A stretch of DNA of 64,000 nucleotides from Colletotrichum lupini (Eukaryota > Ascomycota > Sordariomycetes > Glomerellales > Glomerellaceae), in assembly GCF_023278565.1 (NCBI RefSeq), contig NC_064678.1, positions 558,001-622,000 of the forward strand, read 5' to 3'. Below, piece after piece: positions 45,309-58,808 of the stretch. A program made the translations under genes and the position numbers. The stretch's first letter is position 1. Each line of letters opens with the position of its first letter. The notes under the pieces are model-generated. The model searched no databases. It saw nothing but the letters and a program-made list of their open reading frames with translations, and was not told the DNA's origin.

Positions 45309-46425
45309 ATGAGCGCAGCTTCAATCGTAACTTCAGCGTTACACCCCCGGCTGGGATGGATAGGTGGGTGCACCTACTTGTTCCTGTCTCTAAACTTCGT
45401 GCGCATGCTGACGAGTCGACAAGGTCTCGGATCAATGGGTCTCGGCATGGCTACAAATTTGCAAAATCATCTCAAAACGCACTTTGCCGGAAGCCTCCAA
45501 TTTCACAATCGGACAATGTCTCGAGGCGCTCCCTTAGAGAAAGCCGGAGGCGCGCCGCAACCGAACATCATTGACCTTGTCAAAAACACGGACATTGTGT
45601 TCATCTCACTCAGCGACGACAAAGCACTCGAGGCGACGTTGGACGCAATCCTAAACGACGCAGCCACAGCTGATCTATCAGGTAAGATTATTGTCGACAC
45701 CTCAACGGTCCACCCCCTGTCGTCTGCAAAGGCGAAAGACAGATTGGCAGCAAGGGGAGCCCAATTCATTGCTGCGCCGGTGTTTGGGGCAAGCCCAGTC
45801 GCTGCGCAGGGTAAGCTGCTCTGGATCATCGCTGGACCCGATGATGCCGTGGAGAAGATCAAGCCGTTCATCGTCGGCGTCATGGGCAGAGGCATCATCT
45901 GTCTAGGGGAAGACGTGCAGAAAGCCAGCATCATGAAGACGGCTGGGTGAGTAGAAGACGTCGAACAATGCCATCAGATATGATGCAATCGTGCTAACCT
46001 GCCGCAGAAACTTCGTGACCGCGGGGATGATGGAGCTGGTCGCAGAGGCCCAGGTCTTTGCGGAGAAGTCCGGGCTCGGTAGCGATGCAATGGAGGATCT
46101 TCTCGGACAGCAGTTTGGACCCTTGGCTCAGGGCATGTCAAAACGCCTGACGACTGGTGCTTACTTACCGCCTCGTGATGAGAGGCCGTGGTCTGACTTG
46201 TCCCTGGCGATGAAGGATGTCGGGCATGGTCTGAGCTGTGCGGAGGAGGCCGGTGTACGTCTTCATATCGCTGATATTGCTGCTGGGCATCTGAAGGAAG
46301 CGAAGAAGATTTCAGATACTCAAGGGCGGGCATTCGATTCTTCTTCATTGTATGGGGTGGTGAGAACGGAGGCCGGACTCGACTTTGAGACAGACCTCGT
46401 CAAGAAGAGAGATGGCTCTTCTTGA
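45309..46425 (+). CDS. NAD(P)-dependent beta-hydroxyacid dehydrogenase
   Basis: Member of the 3-hydroxyisobutyrate dehydrogenase/6-phosphogluconate dehydrogenase-like family, oxidising a short beta-hydroxyacid or reducing a semialdehyde. Three exons (45309-45363, 45424-45946, 46008-46425), 331 residues. Joining exons 1 and 2 restores the Rossmann motif LGWIGLGSMGLGMA (residues 15-28). Further: IIVDTSTVHP (substrate-binding DxSTxxP), APVFGASPVAAQGKL, and the catalytic region KTAGNFVTAGMMELVAEA with the family's Lys and Asn across intron 2. No targeting signal is obvious. It has the Gypsy element directly upstream. Confidence 0.9.
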
Positions 46426-47530
46426 TTGAAATCGTTATACTTTACCATAAATATATATATCGGTACAAAGAAATAATTTCCACCTGATCACCAAAAATGG
46501 CATTTAATGTCAGCGAGCCGTCAAGTAAAGCTGGACCAAAATATTGAAGAAAGTCTACAAAACTCAGGCGATGTCGATTCAATCCGGTCTTCATAGCCAC
46601 GCACACGGCGAGGCAGTCCGTTCGGCAAAACAGTTTTTCACTCATGAAAGTAGAAAGTTGAAAGTAGGGAGTACAAAATTTTGAAAACTTGCCTCGATGG
46701 GGTTGATGCCGGTGTTGCAGGTGTTGCAGGTGCTGTTGTGGTCCTTTGCCATCCAGCAGTGGAAATATCGATCTTGATCGGGGTTCCTTACTTGACTACG
46801 GGTGCCATATTTACGAATGTAGAAGGCAGTAGTCGGCGTTACAAACATATAGAGGACACGGGACTCAAGCTTTCCTTTAGCAATCGATTGAATATATACT
46901 GCAAAATGTATTTGTGGATGAACGACTGTTCAAGGGCATCTACAACTTGGCTGGAACGCTCTGTCACTATTTCCCATACATATAAATTTAGTCAGAATGA
47001 ATCATCCGGCACCATCCATGTGTCAGTATCTGTCAACCCGACTTGACGAGGGGCTATTGGGGAAATTTGGGTTGGGTGTACAAGATGAGAGCAAGTGAGC
47101 AACTATGAATCATCCTGGCCAGGACCCCCCCATCGGCTGTCGCCCCATCAGCGTCTGTCAACTACAGTAGGTATCTGCAAATGGATGAGAACTTCAGGCC
47201 TTCCTTTGATCCCGGTGACATTAAAAGAGCTATTAATATACATAGGAAACTCAAGAGATAAGTCTCCTGGACGTAGGCTTTATGTGAAGCCGTGCTCATG
47301 TGTGCTTCATTGTGTCGCTGAGAATGCCTTTGCCGGAGTTCACCTCGAGCTACTCCCTGCACAAGTCTAACACGGACTCTTCTGGTGCATTGACTTTTGG
47401 GACCTGGAGTGGTCTGTTAAAAAAAGACCTTCGCGCGTATCAACACGGTACATTGACTTGTGCATTTGAAGAAATGTAGAAAGTAGACCACAAATTCCAA
47501 GTTCAAGTAACCGTGATTCCAGATGCTCTA
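46426..47530. other. 1.1-kb convergent spacer
   Basis: Between the 3' ends of the dehydrogenase and the mucin-like gene. Frames such as 46681-47046 (plus) have no domain and atypical composition; not called. Confidence 0.4.
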
Positions 47531-49088
47531 TCATACGACTTGTCTCGGCATCTCCTGAATAGGCGCCACTTCACTGCCCCGATTCACCGCGGTCATGTAA
47601 ATTTTGCGACCGATCAAGGGTTTCTCCGCAACCAAAACAGGCGTAGGTATTGGAGGCCCGTCACCCCAGCCGCTTGACAAGCTAGAGTTACTTGAGCTGG
47701 TGGAGCTTCGCCAAGGAATGATCAAGGATTCCTGGGAGACAGTTGAGAATGTTTGCTGCTCCGTAGACGACATTGGTGACAGTGTGGGCGCATTCGATGG
47801 TCTAGAAAACCTTGACATCATCCCTCGCAAGGAAGTTGTCCTCGGTTCCTTTCTCCCGATATACGGAGGGGGAGGCCAGCTCTCTACCCGTGCCTGCGCC
47901 ATTGCTGCATTTCTCTGTCTTCGTTCTATTGCGGATTGGAAGAATGCAGGGATCGCATAAGTCGCTTGCGGCTTCTCCTCTCGCGGTGCGGGTACGGCAT
48001 CGGTTATGACGGAGGCGCTCTGATCTAGTGATTGTTGCGTTTGTGAACTTGGACCCGTTCCTATGGCATATCTGCTAGATGTCGACGAGTCGCGGAGACC
48101 TGATGATCTGGGAGGTGGCTGACCAAGGGATCGCTGGATCGGAGGCGGAGGCGGAAGTGACACCATGGGGGGATTAGAGGTCAGCGGGGGAAGACCAGGG
48201 CCTTCAAATCTATCAGGTCTGTCCGGGCGAGGGGGAGCTGGTGGTTCTCCCATGATGGATTTCGTTTTTTCATTTCTACGGGCTTGACGGCGACTCCTCC
48301 ACCTCCTGAAAAGAAAGAAGCCTGCAAACAGACCGAAAAAGGCTACAAGTCATCGGCGCATCAGTCACTGCTTTTATTTCTGCTAGCCTTACAGATATCT
48401 CAGGTCTTAACTCACCGAGAATCAGAAAGACGATTCCAGTTGTCCTACCGGCGTTGTTCGAGCTGGTACTAGCTTGTGTAGGCGGTGGTGACGCGGTTGT
48501 TACCGGGGCACCTGCCACTGATGAACTAGTTGTCGGTGATGAACTTGATGGCAGTGGAATTACGCTGGATGATAGCGTCGATGTCTCTGCCGCAAGAGGT
48601 GTACTAGATGTCGAGGCATCTGTCACTGGAGGAATTGTGGTTGAAGATAGAACAACGCTCAACGTCGATGTTACCAGGGTTGATGGCTGCGGTGGCAGTG
48701 GTGGTAATGGGAGAGGGGAAGAAGATGGAACATTTGTTGTCGATGAAGGAGGAGCGGGCGCACTACTTGGTAGACTCGTAGTAGTTGCCGATGGTTGTGC
48801 TTGTGTCTGGGTCGCTGTCGCTGTGCTATGCTGCCCATTTCTTGTTCTCGTGCATTTTTTCTCATCGTCGTCATCATCGCAATCGTCATCCTTCTCATCT
48901 GGCTCATTCTCATTTTCGCTGTCTTGCCTCGCTTGAAGAGCTTCCTTGCTTACGGTATCGTCTCTCATCCTTCTTCTAAGTAACTGTATTGTTCTCGTGA
49001 GTGGAGACCTCTTGATAGGATCCAACCTGGTCGATTTTGGGTTGAGGGAACTTGAGATCGCACGAACCTCGACTCTGAGTGAGGACAT
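47531..49088 (-). CDS. Mucin-like single-pass membrane protein
   Basis: Two exons (49088-48416 and 48342-47531), 494 residues. Order: a basic N-terminal stretch, an acidic run (EPDEKDDDCDDDDDEKK, about residues 60-80), a long Ser/Thr/Pro-rich region typical of O-glycosylated stalks, one hydrophobic segment made by joining the exons (GIVFLILAFFGLFAGFFLF), a stop-transfer cluster (RRWRSRRQARR), and a Pro-rich cytosolic tail with PPPP and SH3-ligand-like stretches. This layout is that of fungal cell-wall-integrity-type sensors or unnamed membrane mucins, but no WSC or other sensor domain is visible and there is no signal peptide on this model. A missing 5' exon is therefore possible. Function unknown. 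Confidence 0.7.
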
Positions 49089-50574
49089 TATGACAATTAG
49101 TCACTAAGACCCAAACATACAGTTTTTTTCGGAGTGTTTCCACTGTTGACTTCTTTTGATCGATGTTTGTCGGCGTCTCCTTGATCAATCGCGCCTCTAT
49201 CGGTTCGCAACGTACATGTCACAGGCCTGCTGCACATGAAGTCGACCTAGAACAAATCAAAGTAGAGAGCATGCAATTTTGACTTGGCGAGACATCGATT
49301 ACTTGGCCTCCTTAAAGCCCCTGGTGAGCATCATCTTGTCGTTTGCTTACAGCGAAAAACAGCATTGGGCCCTGGACGATTGTTTCAAAACCCAGCTCTA
49401 CCGGCTTCCGGGGCGTGAGGCGGACCACGGAAAGCTTGTTTTGGAGCCAAAAATAATCTGCCGTGAGTAATCCCCGCCCAATACTACGCTCGTATTGATG
49501 GCAGCATCGGGTTGAAGAGTTGGGGTTGTTTCACTGCTAGGGACCCCGCATAGCTCCCGCGTCTTTTATTTGACGGTGACATAGCCCCTGAGGTCTCTCC
49601 AACAAGTTCCCGCGCCTGGCCTCACTATAGAATACGACATGACACGGGGACGGGTGTAACTCGGTAAGATGAGAGACAGCTGAAGCTTGATCATGAGGCT
49701 CTTAGTGATTGATAATGGATTCAGATGAAATGCCGATTGAGGTGAGGCGAAGGCCTTTGGTGCCGTGCTCCGAGAGTTTGTGCGCACCGTAAATGTGTTT
49801 TACCACTCTGTCTTATTCCTTCTGCATGCGTTCTTAAGTAACATAATATCATTGTCAATGGTAATCAGCATTGATACCGGACTCATGATCTCGTGAGTCA
49901 ATCTTTTAGCTTTTGTAGGCTTATACACAGCAGGAAAAGGCTGTTATCCATACACAACTTTGTCTTACCAAGAGCTTCATGACTTGTTTTGATCCTGTGT
50001 GAATTGCGGCATAGACCTTAACACATTCTCAACGAATTTGCACCCAAATGTTGAATACGACGAAATCTCGCAGGCTTCTGGAGGAGAATACAACGGATAG
50101 AAGCATGGCACCAATACAACGGAAGGTGAACAACTCGAAGTTACATGTATGTTAAATTGAACATGATCTGCAAAGCTTCGATCTTCAGTCGTGATGTCAC
50201 CTATCATAGAGTGTTGCACGCTGAAGAAAAGTATACTCTAGGTCGTAGAGCCATTGTTTCAAATCTCCGTTGACGACTTACTCCGTTTCCTCTGTCTAAT
50301 ATCAAGCACACAGATTTGGAGGAAAGTAGATCGAATATGAATTGTTGCTAAAGTACAGCTTTGCACGATCCCACCGCCTGCCTTGATACCGTAACAGACA
50401 ACGGTTACTCCTTCCGATCAAAACAAAGTACTCAGCCCAGTATCGCTATAAAAGAAAGTGATATGGCAGCACTGTTCAGTTTGTTTCTTCCCTAAACCTG
50501 GCCTCCAAAGGTTCAAAAAAGCGAAAGGCCTGCAAAAACCTGGTCCAAACAATGACCGACTTCGACGAAAGAGC
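49089..50574. other. 1.5-kb spacer
   Basis: Promoter side of the mucin-like gene. Frames at 49279-49470 and 49977-50219 show no domain. No repeat seen. Confidence 0.4.
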
Positions 50575-51004
50575 CTAGTCATCCATATCCGTCTGACCGG
50601 GGGCATCTACGAAACTTAGCATCATTCTGTTCATACGAATAACTGTCTTGTAAAGTTCACATACCATCGTCATCATCCTCATCTCTTTGAGGAGGACGCG
50701 GTGGTGCCGGATTATTATCAGGCCGGGGCGGACCATTCGGTGGCTTTGGTGCTTTGGTACCAGTCAGCAGTGAGATCATGACCAAGTCCTGGTAGTGTTG
50801 TTGCGACTCACGATCATCATCATCATCATCCCGAACGAAGAGTCCAGCATAAGGAGACAAATTGTCCCTCTGCTTGACGTGATGGCCCTGAGCGAAGACT
50901 TCATGTGACCTGGCCGTCAGAGGTCGAGGAGGCAGAGCAATAGCTGAGCCAAAGGACTCTACAAGGAGGATCCCAATCAGGGCCTTTCTCCCAAGGTTGA
51001 GCAT
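50575..51004 (-). CDS. Small acidic secreted protein (candidate)
   Basis: Two exons, 51004-50665 and 50606-50575, about 123 residues. ATG 51004 is preferred over more upstream starts because it gives a classic signal peptide (MLNLGRKALIGILLVESFGSAIA, then LPPRP). The mature part has an Asp run (VRDDDDDDRES), a Pro-rich stretch (KAPKPPNGPPRPDNNPAPPRP) and an acidic end. The 58-nt intron (GTATGT ... TAG, with a CTAAG branch-like site) extends the tail to DAPGQTDMDD; without splicing the frame would stop right after DDDDGM. There are no cysteines in the mature part, unlike most effectors. It lies about 360 bp from the third LTR element. Function unknown. Confidence 0.55.
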
Positions 51005-51361
51005 AATGATGAATATGTCTGCGGAAATAACTAGGTTTCTTTGCGGTGCAAGCCTGTTTGTGTAGACATCAGTGAGCCGGAGTCTGTAGCTTCGGAGAGG
51101 ACGGCAATATCCATCCTCTTTATATCTGGCCAAAATTAACAATACTAGAAGGGCGCATGTTTTCTCATGAACAGGAGCGGCTGCGTATATGCCATCATTA
51201 GCAACGTTCCAGCTCATACCCCGAAAATAGCCCGGCTTCGTCCTAACGAGGCATAAGTTGACACAGCATCGACGGAGGGGGTCACTGCATAGGGGGGGCT
51301 CTCAAAGTTCACAGAATGACGCGAGACGGCTGAGGCTTTCCAGATCGACGAAGACAATGCG
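51005..51361. promoter_or_regulatory. Upstream region of the small secreted gene
   Basis: About 360 bp between the start codon and the target duplicate AAAGA (51362-51366) of the third element; any promoter has been confined to this length. Confidence 0.4.
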
Positions 51362-51366
51362 AAAGA

Positions 51367-51543
51367 TGTCACGAGTTATAGCACGCAGCAATGGGCATAC
51401 GGAGTGTAGTAAAAGTGGCTTAACTATTAAAATAAAAATAGATAAAAGGAAAAGGTCTATATATATAATATCTAAGATAGACACGTGATTTAGTACATAA
51501 CGGGCACTTTATAAAATACGATTATTATCCTTATTACGTAACA
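51367..51543 (-). repeat. LTR of Copia element 3 (3' LTR in element orientation)
   Basis: Begins TGTCACGAG; collinear with 58809-58985. Outer end spared (GCACGCAGCAATGGGC), inner end mutated (CGTAACA). Confidence 0.93.
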
Positions 51544-53369
51544 TACCCCCTAATTACTATTACTAAGGAGCTATTATACCTAAAATAGAATCTTTAAATA
51601 CCCTTATAAAGGCCTAATTTAGTTAAATATAAATAAAGAAAAATTAAGTATAAGGGATACGCGTCTTTTAAACTACGTTTATTATAAATATATTCCTTTA
51701 TTTAAAATAAATAGAATCCTAACCCGGAATAGTGCGTATTTTATTACTTTTAGTATATAAATTACTAAGGGTAAGGTTACTTAGCTACTTTATGTATATC
51801 TGAATTCTTATAGTATCGCTTAGCTATTATTTTTTTTTCTCTTTTTAACCTCTTATAGTTATTATGAGTACCCCCGTTTACTACGCGCGCGCGCTTATAT
51901 TATTAAATTATTTATTAATTTTATTTTAAACATAAATACTTAATATATTTAAAAATAATAATAAGTTTTACGTAATTTTTATAATACCTCTTATATATAC
52001 GTTATATAATTTACTAAAAGTTTAAATAAATAATAATATTAATAAGCCTTTTTAAATTATTACCCCCTCTTATAACCTCTTACCTACTTATTAAAGCCCG
52101 GCTACTAAGCTCTCTTTCTTTAATTAAGAGGATATTAAGGTTACTAATTAAAATAATAAGGACTTTATTAAGTTCGAGGCTCTCTTTAATAGTTATAATA
52201 AGGGTAATAATAAAATAAATAGTAGTAATAAGAGCTTTAATAGGCTTTTACTTATCCCCCCTTCGGAGTTTAAAAATAAAAATAAGATTAGTTTAAATAA
52301 TAAGTCCTTTAAAAAGGGTATATTATATACTTATTATTTTAAAAGTTTATATTTAATATTATTTTTAAAGTTTAAAAAACGTAAGGTTAGTTCTTTTTAA
52401 AAAGGTAATAAGAAGTAAAAAAAAACGCCGAGAGGCTAAGGTACTTCTTATAGTAAATATAGTTCTTTTTATTATTTTAGGCCTATTTAATATATACTTA
52501 GTCCTTAAAAAGCTTAAAAAAGAGGCTCCTAAGGAACGGGAGATTTAGTACTTACCCTATTTTAAAATAGCCCTTTAGTATACCGATACTAAAAATAGTA
52601 GTTATTAATTTATAAAAAGTAATAGCTAGTATATATACTATTTTAACGGCTATTTAGTTAAAAAGTATATTAATATATTAGTTATTTTATAGTTAATAGC
52701 CTAGGCTTTTATTAAGGCTATTATAAATAGTACTCCTTTTTTTATAAGTATATTATCCTTTTTTATTATTAAGAAGCGTATTTCTAACTATAGTTTTAAT
52801 AAGATATTACTAAGCTCCGTAATATTATTTACTAAATATATAATAACTAAAAGATATATAAAAACTATATCGGCTTCTATATAGAGGACTTTTTTAACAT
52901 ACGCCCCTAGTCCTCTCTTATACTTATTATAATTATTTATAATTAACTTTTTATTACGCCGCCTATTTTTATACCCTAAGTCGTTAACTTAATAGTTATT
53001 TTAGCTCCTACGCCCCCCGTTACCCCTATTACTCTTAGTTTTATAAACTTCGAAGTATATAAAATACGTTTCTTAGTACGTATATTAACCCTCTTCTTTA
53101 ATAACGCTATACTCTTAGTATTTATATACTTTATAAACTAAAAGTTTAAATAATAAGTATAAGCCTAGGTCTTATTTTTATATATATATAACCTATAAAA
53201 TAAAGTTATTTTAGGAGTTTAGGCTTTTAGGTTATAAGAGGTTTTTATTTTATTTATTTTAAGCCTCTAGGCCGTACTCTAAGTTCTATTTATTATTTAC
53301 TTTTAAGTATTAAGTTTTTCTAAGCATAGCCTAAATTAATTATTTTTAACTATTTTAACTATTTATAAT

Positions 53370-54330
53370 AGCTTCTTACGCATTATAAAAGTTAAGAAGT
53401 ATATAAAAATATTTAAACTTAGCTCGTAAAAGGTTTTTAATAAGTCTATTTACTAATATATCTTTTATTAATATATAAGTAACCTTAAAGCTACTTTTAG
53501 TATACTCTTATTTTAGTTATATATTTTATATATTAATATAGTAAAGTCGAGTAGCTATTCTTTTTCTTTTCCCTATAATAAGTCGAATTATTTATTAATT
53601 ATCGTAGTTAACTAACTATACTTCTCCTAAATTAAGGGTAATACTTTTAAAAAGGCGCTTTAGAGCTATAGTCTCTTTTATAGTTTCTTTAAAATAAAAA
53701 AGCTTAGCTTTAATAATTAACGTCGTAACCGTTACTTAGTATACTAATTTTTATTAAATTAGGTTATTAAAAAAGAATATTATATATTTTTAAAATAATC
53801 GTCGTATTACCTCGTTATTTATAAAGCTAGTATCTCTAGTTAAAAGTAATAATTATATACTTAGTATATTACTATAGTAGAGTATAAGATATCTTATTAT
53901 ATAAAAATATTAAATATAGTAGTTAATTACTTTAATATAGGTTGCGCTTAGGTTAGCTAAGAACCGTAATAATTATAAGTAAGTAAAGGCGACGTTTAGT
54001 TTAATTATAATAGCTATATAAAGCATATTCCCGACCTTTTTTTAGTAGCTCTTTATTTCCTCTTTTATTACCTACCCCTCGTTTAGTTTAAACTTATCTT
54101 AAAGAAAAGGGGCAGCTAAATATAGTAAATTTATAAGGTTAAAGCGCTTAGTAACTCGCTTAATATATACGTCGTAAATAAGGTAAACCTTATAAGTAAT
54201 ACGGTTTTATAAAATCCGTACTTTAAAAAAGTAATTAATTAGTCTATTCTTTTTAAAGTTAATATATTTTTTTATATTATTAATAATCCCCTAAGCTGCT
54301 TTTTAGTCGTTTTAATAATATAGAATAATA
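53370..54330 (-). pseudogene. Degraded Copia RT C-terminus and RNase H
   Basis: Minus-strand reading shows a recognisable run across the RT thumb, connection and RNase H: IKRVTKRFNLINLLYLAAPF near 54180, then KVGNMLYIAIIIKLNVAFTY, then the RNase H helix with K-A-K-L-F-Y-F-K-E-T-I-K-E and K-R-L-F. Stops and C-to-T/G-to-A changes interrupt it. No function is possible. Confidence 0.8.
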
Positions 54331-57300
54331 AAATTCTTAACGTAGAATATTAATATTACCTTTTTATTTATAGTTTAATAAATATAAATCTTTTCGTAGC
54401 TATATATTATATTTATACTACGGAGTATAAAAATAAAAGTTTAGAACTAGAGAATTAGTAAGTCTTAGAGGCTATATAGAGCGCGTTAAAGTTTACTTAT
54501 TTTATTAATAACTTTATATCTCTTTAGGAGTTTAATAATTACTAGCTTTTTATTCTTAAGAGGCGCGTTAAGGAATATATTAATAATATTATACTAGTCT
54601 GCCTTAAGGTCGAATTAGGTAGCTATTACTATTATAAGCCTAAAGGCCTTTGCGGCGAGCGTCGAAGCGTACGTATTTTATAAAGGGTTAAGTAGTTATA
54701 TATCCCCCCTTATATATATACGTACTTTTACCTCGCTAACCTCGTTATTAACGTCGTACTTATAAGTATATACTTACTTTAATAAAAGTAGGATCCCTTA
54801 TTTAGGATCACGGTCGACCTCTTCTTATATATTAATATCCTTTAGCTTTTTTATTTTTATATCTATAGTATCCCTAAATAACTTTTATAATTATAATAAA
54901 AAATATTTAATATTACTAAACTTTTTTAATAAGCTTTAGAAATTAACTTCAATAAGTCGTAGTTTTTAAACTCCTCTAGAGCGCTCTAAGTAGGTCTTAT
55001 AAACTACTCCTTTTACTACTTAATAAAATATTATATATCCTATACTACTTTCTTTTATAGCTTTTTACTAATTAAATATAAAAATAAAGAAAAAGTAGTC
55101 CTAGAGATAGTTATAATAATCGCTATTTCCTATATTTAAATATAAAAGCGTTACGAAAATACTATTATTAAAACGTTATAGAAGTTTACGGGCCTAGTTT
55201 AAACGTTTAAAACCTAATAAAGCTTTACTTAATACTTAATAAGGTAGTTCTTATAAGCTCTATTCTTATATAATAATAGAAGTTTATTATAAGGGTTCTT
55301 TATTAACGTTAACTTTAGTATTAAGAATTATTATTTTATAATTAGTACCTCGTTTACCGCGTGCTCTAGCGTTTTACTGAGAGTTATTAAAAATTAAAGG
55401 CTTAAGAACTTTTATAATATATATAAGTACTTATAAAGAGGATTATAGACTATATAGAGCCGTTTATAACCTAGTTATTATATCCCCTTCCTTACCCCTA
55501 CCCCCGAGCTCGTATAAGGGGGTTATCTTAGGGGTTAATAATAATAATAAGATTATATTAGCCTCTTTAGCCTTATTTATTATACCCTAGAGTACGTCTA
55601 TCGGTTACTTAGCGTCCTAAATAGTTAAAAATTTAATAATAATACTATCCTTAATTATAAAGTTATTTTAAATACTAGTATTTCCAAAGTCTAAATTTAC
55701 TTCCCCGAGTACTTAAACTAACTTATTATTAGTATTAAAAAGTTCTTATATTTCTTAAATTACTAAATTTACTTACTTACCTACGATAGCTTATTCTTTA
55801 TATACGGGATTATAAAAAACTCTTTTATTAAACTTAATATTCTTTATAATAAATACTTACTCGAGCGCGGGTACCTAGACCTTATATAAGTTATACGTTT
55901 CTAATATATATCTAATTAAATATCCTATATACCCGCGGGGAAGTACTTTAAACTCCTTTTAATATATGCCCCTCTTACGATCCCTATAAAGAGGATATAC
56001 TTAATAACTATATATATAGAGGTTACTAAAATACGGAGTAACCGGTTTAGAATCCCGTACTTAGTAACCTATTTATTACTAACGTTAATACCGCTTTTAT
56101 TAATTAATTTTTATTATAATAAGCGAATCTCCTTTATTAGCCTCCTATAGGGTAATATTATAAATAAAAATTACCGCTAGTACTATTTTGTTTTATAAAT
56201 TCGTAAGGAGGTTTATAAAAAAGTATATTTTATAAGCTTTAATAATTACGAGTTAACCTGCTTTTTTAGTATTACTTACGGGTTCTTTTATATATAAAAA
56301 TAGAAGTTCTATTCCGATTCTTAGCTTATTATACTACGTTTTATATACGTATTTAACGTTTATAGTTAAGAGAGCGGTCTTATTATTATTTTTAAAAAAG
56401 TAAATTAAAGTCCCTTTTTAATAATAAATCGCTACCTCAAGGCTCTATAATACGAAAAATACTTCCTCCTCTATTTTTATTTTTAAAAAGAACCCCCTAA
56501 GCTACTTATTATATTCGTTAAAAACTATAAGTATATATTATCGTTTATTAAGAAATAGTTCGAAATAGAAAAGATCTTAGTATATATAATACTATAGCCG
56601 TAAGGCTCTTCTTAAGGGTAGTCTTTTTAAAACTACTATCTTAGCTTTAAATAATATATATACTTTATACTTAACTTATAATAAAGGTTTAATACGTATA
56701 CCTCGAGTTTTATATAATAATTAATAAAAAGTATTAGGTCCGAGATAACCTATTTTAAAGTACTAGAGGAGCGCACTATTAGACCTCTTATAAGTACGTT
56801 AATATAAGTAACGGAATTTTCTATAGCTAACTAGTAGTATAATACTAACTAAGCTCTATAAAATACGCTTAAAGTTTATAAAAGAAGGATAGAATTAGAG
56901 GAGCTTATATTTAAAAAAGACTAAATTTTTTTTTTAAATAAGCTACTTTTTAATAATACTTTTATAAAGCGTTCCTTATTATAAAGTATAATCTAAACTA
57001 TAGTATTAAAGTGCGCTTTTATTTAGTAAGATTTTTAAAACTAAATTAATATAAAATCCCTTAATATAAGCGACGTTTTAGAGCTTTAAATCGTAAGTTC
57101 CCTTTTTTTTAGGTCCGTCTAAGACGCCCTTTATAATACGAGTACCGCGTATAATAATAAGTAGTATAATAATTCTTAATTTAACGTAGTTTTTATTACT
57201 TAATAATACGTAACTCTTAAGTTTAAATAAGCTCTTATTATTAACTAAATATATTATTTTATAGCTATTTATTATTATACTTTAAAAAAGGGGGTAAGTA

Positions 57301-58808
57301 CTACTTATAGGGGTATTAAAAATTACGTTTATTTCTAAGTCTTAACTTTTTATAAATATAGTAACTACGTAGCCCTCGTCCTAGTTTATTAATAAGCTTA
57401 TTATAAGTTAGTTAGAAGATCTTTTTAAAAACCTAGGTTTTTTAGGGGTTCTATCGTTCCTTAACTAACTAGCTTTTTTAAGCTTATTATAAAGTAATTT
57501 CTACTTACTTAATTTAATAGTAATAAGGACTTCCTTTATATAGCTCTTTAGTATTCGTATTAATAACTTATTAGCGTTTCGGCCTATAAATACTTATTCT
57601 AATTTTTAATACGCTATAAGGCGTTATAAGTATACGTAATTATAAGGGTATATAATATTACTCTTATTATTTATATTATTAACTAAGTTAGAGCGTTTAG
57701 TAAAAATAAAATAAGCCCCTCTTTAACTTAAAGGTTATTTAGTATATACGTCTTAAGTTACTAAGCTAAATATATACGTAATCTCCTCGAGGGTCCTCGT
57801 TTGCGTTCCGAAGGCTATTAATTTACTAAAGGTCTTATATATATATTAATTTTATATAGGGTTAAGTCTAGACTTAACTATAATTAAGAAGTTAAGTACG
57901 GCGATCTTTTTATTAATTTCTAAAATATTATACGTTTTAGTTTAGACATAAGTAAATTATTACTTTTTATACTAGCGTTAAGGGTTAATTCCGGTCCTCG
58001 TTTTATTAAGGGCTTATTAATATTCCTCTCGAACCGCATTCTTTATTACTAGTTCGGGGGGCATAAATTCCTATTTTAAATATTTAACGATTTACTATAT
58101 ATTAAACTTAGCGCCGTTCTTAGTAACTTTTTAAAATACGTATTTATATAGTATAGCGTTAACTAATTTTATTAATTACTAAGTAAGGACTTTAATATAT
58201 ATATTAATAATATTACGTTCGTAAGCTATAAGTTATTTATATTTAGTATCGAGCTCTTATTATTTTTAAATACTCTTAAATATATAAATCCTTTTTATAA
58301 GTATAGTATAAGAATAAATTTATTTATATAAAATAAGTAATATAGTTAGCTTTATAAAAAAAAACCTAGCTTAGTTTTATAAATTACTCGTATTTAAAAA
58401 AGTTAAAAGGTTCGTACTAAGAGTTATATTTAAAAGCTATTAATAAAGGATTTCTTAGTTTCTTTAGTCGTTCTTAAATACTTTATAACGGGCCTAATAA
58501 GCTTATAGTTCTTTTTTATTATAAGTTATAACTAATCGTCCGAATTCTAAGGGCAAAGTAAGTATTATAGAGGGGTCGAAGAATATATTAAAATTTAGAG
58601 CGTTTAGGTCGACGTATTTCTAAACCCCGACGCCCTTATTTATAATACGAAGTACGTTAAACTATTTAATTTAACTATTATAACTAGTTAGTTTAGCTTA
58701 GGTTAAAATAGGTATAAATAAGTTAGTTATTTTGAAAAGATTATAAGAATCGTATTAATAAGTATATTATTATAATATAAGGTCTTAATTAAGAGCTAGG
58801 CTTATAAT

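Noticed and set aside
48454..48936. A Val/Gly/Asp-rich plus-strand protein
   Set aside because: Antisense of the Ser/Thr-rich region of the mucin-like gene; the minus frame joins cleanly to a membrane segment and tail.
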